A stretch of 64,000 nucleotides of DNA from an uncultured Methanomassiliicoccus sp. (GTDB lineage Archaea > Thermoplasmatota > Thermoplasmata > Methanomassiliicoccales > Methanomassiliicoccaceae): contig CALUEU010000003.1 of NCBI GenBank assembly GCA_944319735.1, positions 124,001 through 188,000 of the forward strand, in the 5' to 3' direction. The notes beneath the pieces were generated by a model. That model saw only the letters and a list, made by a program, of their open reading frames with translations, was not told the DNA's origin and made no database searches. Made by a program: the position numbers and the translations under genes. This document shows, piece by piece, positions 1 to 7,973 of this stretch. Position 1 is the stretch's first letter. Each line of letters begins with the position of its first letter.

Positions 1-758
1 CAAATGCAAAGATTCCAGATGCATTCTATGAAACAGGATATGTTATGCAGGCAGGCAATCATCCCTCACGTACTGAACTTCCTTATATTCCAACTGGTGA
101 TGATGCGTATTTAATGGCAGGATGTACTGTAGAATGCAAGCTTCCTTTTTTGAAGTATGCAACCGGCATAGCAATGGATGCTATTGGAATCAAACACTCG
201 GAGCTTCCTAACTCTACATGCTGCACGTTCCCAGTGCCTTTTAGGAGTTTATCTGATTCTGAAAGGGATGAATACAAGATCAAAATGGGAGATCAGGCAA
301 AAGACAGAGAGATCATAACGATCTGCCCAGGATGTGCAGACGAGCTTAAAAATTCAGGAGTCAATGCGAGGCATATTACAAAACTTCTTTATGAGAATAA
401 AGACAAAATTTCAGAATTACCCGGAGTCTCGTTAAAGGTGGCTTTAGAACCTGGATGCGCTCTTGAATACTTTACAAAAGAATTTGAAGATATTGTTCGT
501 GCAACTGGAGCTACACCCATTGGTAATAAAATCGGCTGCTGTGGTAAATCTATCAAAGGGGTTTCAAATCAGCTTATGATTGAAAGACAAGCTGAGATCA
601 AAGGTGCAGATGCAGTAATAGTCGGATGTCCGTTTTGTACATTTAAATACGACAGTACTGTCAATGGTGTTCCAGTACTTCACATCTCAGAGCTTATTGC
701 ATTAGCAGCTGGTAATTCATCAACTCAGAAATATCATCGTCTAAATGTAAAATTTTAA
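1..758 (+). CDS. Heterodisulfide reductase HdrD/HdrB-like subunit, 5' truncated by window edge
   Basis: The reading frame is open to the left window edge, so the true start lies outside; the first ATG (45) is not a credible start. Two CCG cysteine domains are visible: a first with adjacent cysteines (STCC) followed by CPGC, and a second with GCCGK followed by CPFC. These domains bind the noncubane iron-sulfur clusters of HdrB, which reduces the CoM-S-S-CoB heterodisulfide in methanogenesis. At least 40 residues precede the point (YLMAGC) where a normal HdrB begins, so this is probably the C-terminal half of an HdrC-HdrB fusion, that is HdrD-like. A related CCG oxidoreductase is possible. A hairpin plus T-run follows the stop. 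Confidence 0.8.
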   Translation, partial: NAKIPDAFYETGYVMQAGNHPSRTELPYIPTGDDAYLMAGCTVECKLPFLKYATGIAMDAIGIKHSELPNSTCCTFPVPFRSLSDSERDEYKIKMGDQAKDREIITICPGCADELKNSGVNARHITKLLYENKDKISELPGVSLKVALEPGCALEYFTKEFEDIVRATGATPIGNKIGCCGKSIKGVSNQLMIERQAEIKGADAVIVGCPFCTFKYDSTVNGVPVLHISELIALAAGNSSTQKYHRLNVKF

Positions 759-776
759 TTTGTGAAATTTGCATGG

Positions 777-815
777 ACTTACATCAGAAATGTGGTGTAA
801 GTTATGTATTTTTTT
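777..815 (+). terminator. Hairpin plus T-run terminator after the Hdr gene
   Basis: A 7-bp perfect stem (777-783 with 796-802, ACTTACA/TGTAAGT) is followed by a run of seven T at 809-815, directly downstream of the Hdr stop codon. Confidence 0.6.
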
Positions 816-904
816 ACTGTATTTAAAAAAATTATCATTTATATCTCTCTGACATTTTTGAAATAATGTCAAGCTTAATTATTATAAAAACTAAAAAAAT
901 AGTT

Positions 905-928
905 TGATAAGTGATTTATTACTTATCA
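905..928. terminator. Palindromic hairpin between convergent genes
   Basis: TGATAAGT (905-912) and ACTTATCA (921-928) form a perfect 8-bp stem with an 8-base loop in the AT-rich gap between the convergent Hdr and DUF134 genes. It most likely ends the minus-strand transcript; the flanking A/T runs would serve either strand. Confidence 0.5.
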
Positions 929-946
929 CAATAAAATAGAAACATC

Positions 947-1699
947 TCAGTGGCATGTATGGCTGCCGCAGCTGTGAGTTTCTTCATTAGAACCGTGATG
1001 ATTGCAGTGCACATCGGGATTATATCCTAAAGTACCAGAAAGCAATGCTCTGACTGCTTCGTCTGCATCTCCGCTGACACCGCCATATAATTTAATGCCT
1101 GCACTTGATAAAGCGTTCTGTGCACCGCCGCCTATACCGCCACAGATCAGAACATCTACCTGATTATCTTTTAAAAATACAGCTAATGCGCCGTGGCCTG
1201 GTCCGTCGTTACTTATAACCTTCTCTTCAACTATCTTTCCGTCCTGTGTATCATAGATCTTGAACTGTTCTGTGTGTCCAAAATGCTGGAATATTTTTCC
1301 GTTTTCATAAGTAACTGCAATTCTCATACGATCTGCTCCTTTTCTTTGTAAGGTTTCACATTCTGACCTGATTTTTCTGCAGCATTTCTTATAGCAGCAT
1401 TCAGAAGATCCGTTGCAGATGTGATAGTTGCCTCCTGTGATCACAAGAGATTTTCCATTGACAATACTGTCTGCAATCTTGTATCTGGCAGTTTCATATA
1501 TTTCTGTGATCGTTGTTCTAGAGACACCCATCAGCTCTGCACATTGGCTATGGGTCTTTTTTTCAAGATCTATCAGGCGGATAACTTCATACTCATCAAC
1601 TGCCAATGCGATCTGCTCTCCGCAGGATATGCCGTCTGGAATGAATCTGTCATATGCTGGTTCTTTGCATATCCTTCTGCAGCGTGTAGGTCTTGCCGT
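947..1699 (-). CDS. DUF134 DNA-binding domain fused to NifX/NifB-type (dinitrogenase cofactor) domain; ACG at family start
   Basis: The N-terminal part is the DUF134 family: a Cys/Arg-rich opening (ARPTRCRRICKEP), VDEYEVIRLID, and a sigma-70-region-4-like helix-turn-helix (CAELMGVSRTTITEIYETAR). From about residue 125 a dinitrogenase iron-molybdenum cofactor (NifX/NifB/NafY) domain follows (RIAVTYENGKIFQHFGHTEQF ... CGGIGGGA), ending in a His/Cys-rich tail. Only a TTG (1606) is a standard start, but translating upstream continues the conserved DUF134 N-terminus exactly to an ACG codon (1697-1699), five bases after a GAGGTG ribosome-binding sequence; a TGA lies further upstream with no ATG/GTG/TTG between. 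I therefore place the start at ACG. Role: probably an autoregulated regulator sensing a metal or Fe-S cofactor. Function inferred from families only. Confidence 0.8.
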   Translation of the reverse strand, partial: TARPTRCRRICKEPAYDRFIPDGISCGEQIALAVDEYEVIRLIDLEKKTHSQCAELMGVSRTTITEIYETARYKIADSIVNGKSLVITGGNYHICNGSSECCYKKCCRKIRSECETLQRKGADRMRIAVTYENGKIFQHFGHTEQFKIYDTQDGKIVEEKVISNDGPGHGALAVFLKDNQVDVLICGGIGGGAQNALSSAGIKLYGGVSGDADEAVRALLSGTLGYNPDVHCNHHGSNEETHSCGSHTCH

Positions 1700-1717
1700 G
1701 AATACACCTCTTTTTAG

Positions 1718-1737
1718 TTTCCGACATATGTCGGAAA
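1718..1737. promoter_or_regulatory. 20-bp perfect palindrome, likely operator of the DUF134 gene
   Basis: TTTCCGACATATGTCGGAAA is a perfect 20-base palindrome. On the minus strand it lies just after a TATA-like ATATAT (about 1737-1744) and just before the ribosome-binding sequence of the DUF134 gene, so it would cover the transcription start. This position is typical of archaeal repressor sites. Autoregulation by the adjacent DNA-binding protein is inference. Confidence 0.6.
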
Positions 1738-1878
1738 TATATCATATTTGCGGCTGTATTGCAGACATTGAGTATTTTTATACTAATAAGATGCAACAAA
1801 AATGGATATTTACACTTTCAAAAACACACGATTTGCATGATTTACAATAACGCATATCAAAAATGGTGGATTAGAAAA

Positions 1879-1956
1879 TGGTGGGTCTGCCCGAATTCGA
1901 ATCGGGGTCTCGAACTCCCAAAGCTCGAAGGATGGACCAAGCTACCCCACAGACCC
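1879..1956 (-). tRNA. tRNA-Pro (anticodon TGG)
   Basis: On the minus strand a full cloverleaf can be drawn: acceptor GGGTCTG/CAGACCC, anticodon stem CGAGC/GTTCG with loop TTTGGGA (anticodon TGG), T arm CCCGA-TTCGAAT-TCGGG, discriminator A, and an encoded CCA (1879-1881). No intron. A TATA-like TTTATTGATA lies about 30 bases upstream. Confidence 0.95.
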
Positions 1957-1999
1957 TGTGTTGAGACCTGAGATAACGAACTTATCAATAAACTTTGCG

Positions 2000-2956
2000 T
2001 TACTTGGCGATGATTTCTCTAACTGCTTGGCCTATTGCTTCTGCACTTCCCAGCTTAGGCTCCCAGCCAAGATTGGATATTTTATCAATCGAAAGGAGCA
2101 TTCTTTTAACGTCTCCATTCCAGCCTCCGCCTTTCACCCCTCCGCTCCAGATATATTCCACATCACACAGACCCATTTCTTTGACTGTGATGTCTGCTAT
2201 GTCAAGCACCGAAATTGAGTCCTTGGAGCCGATATTATATATCCCGACTAATTCAGTATTTTTCTGAGCGCTGGCAAGCATGGCATCTACGCAGTCGCTT
2301 ACATGTATGTATGACTTCCAGGTTCCCGGCGGAGTTCCCAAGATCTCCAATTTAGCAGAGTTTTCATTCAATTTCCGTATAAAATCATGAAGAACATTGT
2401 GTGTAGAACGGGTGCCCACCACGTTCGCAAATCTCCAGATGATGCCGTTGATATCAAACGTATTGCAGTATGAATCAATCAAAGCTTCACAAGACAGCTT
2501 AGAAGCTCCGTACAGCGAGATGGGAATAAGTGGCCCATAATCTTCTTTGGTCGGAACCACCGTGGTTTCACCATATATTGCAGAGGTAGACGGGAACAAA
2601 ATGCAGCCTACTTTGCAGTTCTTCATGGCTTCCAGAATCCTGTAGGTTACCATGATATTCTGGTCAAAATGTACTGAAGTATTTTCAGAGCCGATTCTGA
2701 CATCTGGATTCGCAGCCATGTGACATACGACGTCTACATCCTGGAACAGGTGATTGAGATCCATTGTTCTCAAGTCGCCTTCCACAAACGTAAACTTCTC
2801 ATTTCCTTCCACGTGCGACATGAATTCTTTTCTGCCGGCAGAAAAATTATCGATGCCTATGACCTCATTGCCCAGATCAATCAGTTTTTCAACCAGATGG
2901 CTGGCAATGAATCCAGAGCATCCCGTTACCACTATCCTCCTGTCTGTGAGTTTCAC
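2000..2956 (-). CDS. NAD-dependent sugar epimerase/dehydratase (extended SDR)
   Basis: An extended short-chain dehydrogenase of 318 residues. The N-terminal Rossmann motif TGCSGFIASHLVEKL and the acidic residue after strand 2 (GIDNFSAG) point to NAD. The catalytic Ser and YGASK (Tyr-xxx-Lys) are present around residues 126-153. Closest family is UDP-glucose 4-epimerase/nucleotide-sugar dehydratase, supplying sugars for glycans; the exact sugar cannot be read from sequence. The start is GTG (2956). The stop is just before a tRNA-Pro promoter. It lies upstream-adjacent to the RdgB gene on the same strand with a 37-base gap and may have its own promoter. Confidence 0.85.
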   Translation of the reverse strand: MKLTDRRIVVTGCSGFIASHLVEKLIDLGNEVIGIDNFSAGRKEFMSHVEGNEKFTFVEGDLRTMDLNHLFQDVDVVCHMAANPDVRIGSENTSVHFDQNIMVTYRILEAMKNCKVGCILFPSTSAIYGETTVVPTKEDYGPLIPISLYGASKLSCEALIDSYCNTFDINGIIWRFANVVGTRSTHNVLHDFIRKLNENSAKLEILGTPPGTWKSYIHVSDCVDAMLASAQKNTELVGIYNIGSKDSISVLDIADITVKEMGLCDVEYIWSGGVKGGGWNGDVKRMLLSIDKISNLGWEPKLGSAEAIGQAVREIIAK

Positions 2957-2993
2957 AATGGTCTATTGTGTGTTCAAGCAATAGATAAAATAT

Positions 2994-3554
2994 TCAGTCA
3001 GATGCTCTGAAAATCTCTTCGAACTGTTTGGCAAATGACCTTATGGCATTCCCGCGGTGGGAGATTTTATTCTTCTCTTCCAAGGGAAGTTCTGCAAAAG
3101 TCTCATCGTATCCGTCTGGAATAAAAACTGGATCGAAACCAAAACCGCCGTTTCCCTTCTGTGCGAAATCAATCTTTCCCTGACATTCGCCGTGCGCGAT
3201 TATAGTATGTGAACCGATGTGCGCCCCGATGCACGATTTGAACCTGGCAGTTCTGTCCGGCACATTTTCCATCAGCTTCAGAAGGCCTTCGTTGCCGATA
3301 GTCCTCAACACGTATGAAGAGTAGACTCCTGGAAATCCATCTAGGCCGTCGACAAATAATCCCGAATCATCCAGTATGAAGTCATTCAGACCTTTTGCCA
3401 GTAACTGGTCTATGCACGAAATGACAACCTCTTCCAAAGTGTCTGCCTGTATCTCGTAGCAGTCCTCGTTGTTGTGGATTATCTCTGTATTCGGCAGAAC
3501 GGCACGAAATTCATTCAGTTTTCCGATGTTGGAAGTTATCACCTGCAGCTTCAT
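2994..3554 (-). CDS. rdgB: XTP/dITP pyrophosphatase (RdgB/HAM1 family)
   Basis: A 186-residue Ham1-family protein that hydrolyses non-canonical purine nucleoside triphosphates (ITP, dITP, XTP) to the monophosphates and so cleans the nucleotide pool. Family marks visible: N-terminal TSNIGKLNEFRAVLP (SxNxxKxxE), LDDSGLFVDGLDGFPGVYSS, GFGFDPVFIP, and SHRGNAIRSF near the C-terminus. The ATG overlaps the stop of the upstream kinase gene (ATGA), indicating translational coupling with Bud32, a pairing common in archaea. Length is normal for the family. Confidence 0.93.
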   Translation of the reverse strand: MKLQVITSNIGKLNEFRAVLPNTEIIHNNEDCYEIQADTLEEVVISCIDQLLAKGLNDFILDDSGLFVDGLDGFPGVYSSYVLRTIGNEGLLKLMENVPDRTARFKSCIGAHIGSHTIIAHGECQGKIDFAQKGNGGFGFDPVFIPDGYDETFAELPLEEKNKISHRGNAIRSFAKQFEEIFRASD

Positions 3555-4165
3555 GTATATCTGCCCCTGCCCTCGATTTCTTTCATCTTCTTTAGCACTT
3601 CTTTGCCGTTTTTAAAGTCAGTGCTGTATTCTTCTAGAATGATGTTAAACAGATCCAGCTTTTCAGAGTGAGCCGACTGAAACGCTTCTTTAAGCAGATG
3701 AAGGTCCACGCCCATTTCTTCTAACTTTGCATTTCTGGATCCCAGTGAAAAGTCAATAAGATACACAATATCATCGCAGACGATCATATTGGATGTGGTA
3801 AGGTCTCCATGCACAATTTCTCCGGCATGAAGTGCAGCGATCATTTTTCCTATCTGGCGGCAGATTTTTTCTGAAGTTTCCTTGTCAGCGGTTTCAAGTA
3901 CATCCTTTACCCGCTCACCTTTGATCTCTTCCATAACCAGCTTGGCTTCATTTTCATCAATTTCATAGATGATCGGTGTAGGAACCCCGAGGATCCTGGC
4001 ATCTCTTATCAGCCTGGCCTCGTTCCTTGTGCGTGATGCTCTTAAGGATATGTCAAGTGCAGGATGCCTGTATGTTTTAGGAACTCTGTTTTTTACAATT
4101 ACTTCTCTTTCCATCCAGATATCTCTACCGATCTCTGCTTCTGCACCGCGCCTTACTATTTCCAC
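3551..4165 (-). CDS. bud32: Bud32-type protein kinase of the KEOPS complex
   Basis: A small RIO/piD261-type kinase of 204 residues. Visible: GAEAEIGRD (Gly-rich start), the lysine in VIVKNRVPKTYR, EARLIRDARILGVPTP, catalytic loop IVHGDLTTSNMIV (HGDxxxxN) and IDFSLG (DFG equivalent). Bud32 supports the Kae1 subunit of KEOPS in making the t6A modification of tRNA position 37. In many methanogens Bud32 is fused to Kae1; here it is a separate protein. Start is GTG at 4165 with no clear ribosome-binding site and an AT-rich TATA-like stretch upstream, so it may be leaderless. Divergent from radB. Confidence 0.93.
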   Translation of the reverse strand: MEIVRRGAEAEIGRDIWMEREVIVKNRVPKTYRHPALDISLRASRTRNEARLIRDARILGVPTPIIYEIDENEAKLVMEEIKGERVKDVLETADKETSEKICRQIGKMIAALHAGEIVHGDLTTSNMIVCDDIVYLIDFSLGSRNAKLEEMGVDLHLLKEAFQSAHSEKLDLFNIILEEYSTDFKNGKEVLKKMKEIEGRGRYT

Positions 4166-4248
4166 GCAGAGGTTAACGCGATGTTAATAATTAATCTGCT
4201 GTTTATTGCATCGAAAATTTATCATATTGGAGGGTGTTTCTGACAATC

Positions 4249-4914
4249 ATGGATAGGCTGCCTCTTGGATGCGCATCTATTGACGAAATGCTGGACGGAG
4301 GAATTGAATCTGGCAGCATGACACTGCTTTACGGGGAGGCAGGCAGCGGCAAAACAACACTCTGTTTAATCCTGGCTAAAGAGGTTATCAAACAGGGAAA
4401 AAAAGTAATTTATATCGACAGCGAAGGAATCTCCATTGACAGGCTGATGCAGATTACCGGTGAAGACTTCGACACGGTGATGCAGAATCTCTTAGTCTTT
4501 GATGTAGTAAACTTCGACAGCCAGGAGCGTGCAGTGGACAAGGCAATCAAAATGGTGCAGAGCGATATCGGCGTAGGAATGATTATCATTGATTCTATTA
4601 CTTCCTTGTACAGGCCTACCGGCAAAGAAGACGAGCGCTCTGAACGAAAGTCTTTAGTCGGGCAGTCTCAAAAATTATCTTCGGTGGCAAGAGAAAAAAA
4701 GATTCCTGTGTTAGTTACCTCGCAGGTCTACACAGACGTAGAAACTGGCATGTTCGAATCGCTCGGCGGAAATGCCCTCATGCATAATTCTAAGTCTATA
4801 TTGAGGTTTGACAGGGCCGGTGTGGGTATGCGCCGTGTTGTGCTGATCAAACACAGGAGCATTCCCGAAGGACTCACGGCCCAGTTTCGTTTAACTTCAG
4901 ACGGGATAGCTTAA
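4249..4914 (+). CDS. radB: DNA repair and recombination protein RadB
   Basis: A RecA/RadA-like ATPase without the N-terminal HhH domain, which defines the euryarchaeal paralogue RadB. Walker A is GEAGSGKTT (residues about 28-36) and Walker B MIIIDSIT; the protein opens with MDRLPLGCASIDEMLDGGIE. RadB is thought to assist RadA filament formation in recombination. An upstream GTG (4234) is in frame, but it overlaps the GGAGGG sequence, so ATG 4249 is chosen. The stop overlaps the convergent IdsA gene by four bases. Confidence 0.92.
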   Translation: MDRLPLGCASIDEMLDGGIESGSMTLLYGEAGSGKTTLCLILAKEVIKQGKKVIYIDSEGISIDRLMQITGEDFDTVMQNLLVFDVVNFDSQERAVDKAIKMVQSDIGVGMIIIDSITSLYRPTGKEDERSERKSLVGQSQKLSSVAREKKIPVLVTSQVYTDVETGMFESLGGNALMHNSKSILRFDRAGVGMRRVVLIKHRSIPEGLTAQFRLTSDGIA

Positions 4915-5900
4915 ACGCTTCTTCCCACTGCGAAGTCTACCAACCCGATCAGGAACTCTTTTTCAGGTCCGTCATTGATGCATGAGAGAGCATCTTTAGC
5001 TTTCTTAGCACATTTTGCGGATTCTTCCTTTGCATACTCAATGCTGTCCTGAATCGCTTCGATTGCAGCCTTTATCTGTTCTTCAGTGGCATCTGCATTT
5101 CCCAGTGCCGCAAGGAGAGTCTTCTTTCTGGGGTCGTCTGCATCCAGCGTATGCAGGGCATGGAGGGCGATGATTGTCCTCTTTCCATTTCTGATGTCAT
5201 TTCCCACAGGCTTTCCCAAACTTTTCTCGTCTCCGGTGAGTGCTAAAACATCATCCCAGATCTGGAATCCGATACCAAGCATGTGAGCGTATTCTTTCAT
5301 CTTTTCTATCTGTTCCGGGCTTCCTTCTCCGATTATTGCCCCGCCTTCTGCAGCGCATTCAAAGAGGACGGCAGTCTTTTTCCAGACCATTTTCAGATAG
5401 TCTTCCTCCTTAAGCTGCTCAGCAGGTATGTTCTCGAAATCCATATCATCCTGCTGACCCTCTGCGACCAGATAGATCGACCTTGCAGCCAGTTTCATGA
5501 GTGTAGGGCATTTTGAAGGATCAACCTCAGTCTCTGCAATTACTTCGAAGGCACGTGCAAAAAGGGCATCTCCGGCGATTATGGCTGTAGGAACATCAAA
5601 CAGAGCATGCACTGCAGGAATTCCCCTTCTGACTAAGTCGTTGTCCATAACGTCATCGTGTACCAATGTAAAATTATGAATCAATTCTATGCCGCATCCA
5701 AACGGTATTGCCTTATCCCCGGCCTTTCCCACCGCTTCAGCGACAACCTGGGCCAGAATGGGGCGCATACGCTTTCCTCCGGCGGAGGGATAATGACGCA
5801 TCGCTTCTCCAAGCTTTTTGTTGTCTACATCGCTCAAATATGATTCTATGTGTTTGTTGATTACTTTAGCTCTGGTAGCTATCTCGTTTGAAACGTCCAT
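4911..5900 (-). CDS. idsA: Short-chain isoprenyl (farnesyl/geranylgeranyl) diphosphate synthase
   Basis: A trans-prenyltransferase of 329 residues. First aspartate-rich motif DDVMDND follows HNFTLVH; the second is WDDVLALTGD followed by KPVGNDIRNGKRT. It condenses IPP with allylic diphosphates to GPP/FPP/GGPP, the precursors of archaeal ether lipids. ATG 5900 is preceded by GGAGG with seven bases spacing, better than the in-frame start 27 bases upstream. It is the last gene of the IPK-Fni-IdsA operon, two bases after the Fni stop. Chain-length specificity is not deduced. Confidence 0.93.
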   Translation of the reverse strand: MDVSNEIATRAKVINKHIESYLSDVDNKKLGEAMRHYPSAGGKRMRPILAQVVAEAVGKAGDKAIPFGCGIELIHNFTLVHDDVMDNDLVRRGIPAVHALFDVPTAIIAGDALFARAFEVIAETEVDPSKCPTLMKLAARSIYLVAEGQQDDMDFENIPAEQLKEEDYLKMVWKKTAVLFECAAEGGAIIGEGSPEQIEKMKEYAHMLGIGFQIWDDVLALTGDEKSLGKPVGNDIRNGKRTIIALHALHTLDADDPRKKTLLAALGNADATEEQIKAAIEAIQDSIEYAKEESAKCAKKAKDALSCINDGPEKEFLIGLVDFAVGRSV

Positions 5901-5902
5901 TT

Positions 5903-6961
5903 TTATTCCTCCAGGTATGATGCCCACTCTCTGACGGCACCAGTCAATATGAATCTTTTCTCTGAAAGTTCCTTTATATTTTTAGATCCAGTTAAAAACA
6001 TTGCCGTCTTGAATTCCCTGATCATCAGGCGCAGGCAGTTTTCTGCTGCTTGCGGCGACTCCATTGCCGATTTCAAGACTGCACGGGCGGAACCTGCACA
6101 TCTGGCACCCATTGCTATGCTGGTTGCTGCATGCAGTCCGTTCATTATTCCGCCGCTTGCTATGATGGGAATCCCTACGTTGGCGGAGAGTACAGACAGC
6201 GGAGCCGGAATTCCCCAGTCTCCGAAAACTCTCCCCAGTTCAGCGCTTTCCTCATCTTTCATATTCTCAGAACGGAACGATTCCACTTTGGAAAAACTGG
6301 TTCCGCTTACTCCTGAGACATCCAAAGCTCTGATGCCGATTCCTTTCAGCCTCAAAGCCGTGCTGTGCGAGATTCCTGCACCAGTTTCTTTTACAATAAT
6401 CGGTAAGTCTCTTGACAATGAACGAATGGCGTCATAGCAGCCGACAGAGCAGACGTCTCCTTCCGGCTGAGCCATTTCCTGTAAGAAATTAAGGTGGACG
6501 GCAAGCACATCGGCACCAATCATTTCAATTGCCTTCTGTGCGTCTTCTTCTGTCAAAGCCCTCTTATCTTTCTGCTTAATCAGCTGAGGAGCTCCGATGT
6601 TGCCGATCTTAAGCGGCACGTCATAGTCTTTTATGACGCTGTAGCTTCTGTCATCTCCCCCTTCCAGAGCAGCTCTCTGGCTTCCCACTCCCAATCCTAT
6701 TCCTAGATTCGAACAAGCGATGGCAAGGTTTCTGTTGACATCTTCCGCCTTAGAAAATCCGCCGGTTATGGCAGTAACAATGAGCGGGCAGGAGAGTTTG
6801 CATCCTAAGAACGTAGTGGAGCAGTCTATATCGTCAAAATCCACTTCCGGCAGCGCTTCATGCACCAGTTTTACCTCGTTCCAGTAATTTTTTGATGCGG
6901 CTATCTCGCGCTCCAGGGAAATTCGTATGTGATCGTCTTTTCTGCTTTCAATTCCTTTCAT
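5903..6961 (-). CDS. fni: Isopentenyl-diphosphate delta-isomerase, type II (FMN)
   Basis: A 352-residue FMN-dependent TIM barrel that interconverts IPP and DMAPP. Family features: N-terminal RKDDHIRISLE, LSCPLIVTAITGG, GLGVGSQRAALE, HLNFLQEMAQPEGD, and the phosphate-binding C-terminal GGIMNGLHAATSIAMGA. Type II is the usual archaeal isomerase. The start overlaps the end of the IPK gene (6948-6961), so the two are translationally coupled; IdsA follows after two bases. The operon supplies DMAPP and longer prenyl chains for membrane lipids. Confidence 0.95.
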   Translation of the reverse strand: MKGIESRKDDHIRISLEREIAASKNYWNEVKLVHEALPEVDFDDIDCSTTFLGCKLSCPLIVTAITGGFSKAEDVNRNLAIACSNLGIGLGVGSQRAALEGGDDRSYSVIKDYDVPLKIGNIGAPQLIKQKDKRALTEEDAQKAIEMIGADVLAVHLNFLQEMAQPEGDVCSVGCYDAIRSLSRDLPIIVKETGAGISHSTALRLKGIGIRALDVSGVSGTSFSKVESFRSENMKDEESAELGRVFGDWGIPAPLSVLSANVGIPIIASGGIMNGLHAATSIAMGARCAGSARAVLKSAMESPQAAENCLRLMIREFKTAMFLTGSKNIKELSEKRFILTGAVREWASYLEE

Positions 6962-7730
6962 TGCAACCCTCCACTCTGGATCCGATTACTTCCTCATCGC
7001 ACAATGCGGCTTTCAGGCGTCCTGGCACCAAGCCGTTGATTACTATTGCTCTGCTGTACTCGGCAATGTTCATCATGTGTTCAATTTTTTTGAAAATACT
7101 TCCGGTCACGTCAGCACAGTGCTGGGTTCTCGGCAGCTCATCCAGAACATTCTGGTTTATTATTTCAATCAATTGTGCATCCTTGTCTGAATACGGATCT
7201 GAAGTGTATACTCCGTCGACATCTGTACAAAAGATAGTAATTTCTGGCTTGAAATGCTCTGCAATTCTTGTCATCAGCTGGTCTCCGGAACATATGCCGA
7301 ATTTTCTTTCTGTGTCAAGGCACACATCTCCGAAAGTTACAGGCATTATGCCGATGTCCAAATAATCTTGAAAAACTCTGCAGTCCAGTTCGTTCAGTTT
7401 TCCAGACTGCAGCTTTGCAATTGCACTCGGCGGGAGCGACACGCACGGCATTCCTGCGCTGTTAAAACATTTAATGACTTCTGCATCCAAGGTCCTGACA
7501 TCTTCCATGACTTGTGAAGCCGCCGGAATCTGTGAATCTCTGAGGAAGCCTTTCTGAAGCTCATTTTCAGCAGCGATTATGTGGCCGTATGAACCGGCGC
7601 CGTGTACTAAGATAACATCTTTTCCTGAAGATTTAATCTCTTTGGCAAGCCTTTCAAGAACGTCGGTCCGAAGCGTTTTGTACTTTGTCTTGTCGGTTAT
7701 TACGCTACCGCCTAGCTTTATTAGCATCAT
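6948..7730 (-). CDS. Isopentenyl phosphate kinase (alternative mevalonate pathway)
   Basis: An amino-acid-kinase fold protein. N-terminal MLIKLGGSVITDK (Lys for phosphate binding), VHGAGSYGH with the family's catalytic histidine, and the C-terminal TDVTGSIFKKIE nucleotide-binding loop. IPK phosphorylates isopentenyl phosphate to IPP in the archaeal alternative mevalonate pathway, and its place before fni and idsA fits. The frame can be read from 7754, but a TATA-like TTTAATAT lies about 30 bases before the ATG pair at 7730/7727 and the family begins at MLIKLGG, so a leaderless start at 7730 or 7727 is preferred. Confidence 0.92.
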   Translation of the reverse strand: MMLIKLGGSVITDKTKYKTLRTDVLERLAKEIKSSGKDVILVHGAGSYGHIIAAENELQKGFLRDSQIPAASQVMEDVRTLDAEVIKCFNSAGMPCVSLPPSAIAKLQSGKLNELDCRVFQDYLDIGIMPVTFGDVCLDTERKFGICSGDQLMTRIAEHFKPEITIFCTDVDGVYTSDPYSDKDAQLIEIINQNVLDELPRTQHCADVTGSIFKKIEHMMNIAEYSRAIVINGLVPGRLKAALCDEEVIGSRVEGCNERN

Positions 7731-7811
7731 CTGAAACAGAATCACGCATGACATTCACGATATTAAATGTTCAGGATGACAAGGTCTCCAAAATAATATG
7801 TAAAAAAGAGT

Positions 7812-7933
7812 GGCTGACAGCGTCTTATGGTTCCCGCGGGCTCGCGCACCGCAGTACAACATAAAACGCAGGCGGGCTTAACTGCCGGGTTCAGATGGGA
7901 CCGGGTGTATCCCCGCCGCTCTGGCCGTCATAC
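7812..7933 (-). rRNA. 5S ribosomal RNA, unlinked
   Basis: The minus strand carries the universal archaeal 5S core: GCGGCGGGGATACACCCGG, then TCCCATCTGAACCCGG and AGTTAAGCCCGCCTGCGTT. Ends pair as helix I (TGACGGC with GCTGTCA), giving about 120 bases; ends are accurate to a few bases. A TATA box (AATATAAATA, about 7957-7966) lies 26-30 bases upstream and a six-T run follows at 7802-7807. No 16S, 23S or tRNA accompanies it, as in Thermoplasmatota where rRNA genes are dispersed. Confidence 0.95.
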
Positions 7934-7973
7934 CAAAATAGACGATGACGACTTTCTATTTATATTTTTCTGA

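Noticed and set aside
1428-1850. 140-residue plus-strand ORF opposite the DUF134 gene
   Set aside because: It lies antisense to a gene with clear family motifs, has no recognisable domain and no ribosome-binding site; treated as a shadow.
5949-6437. 162-residue plus-strand ORF opposite fni
   Set aside because: Fully antisense to isopentenyl-diphosphate isomerase; low-complexity Ser/Pro/Ile composition typical of a reversed conserved gene.
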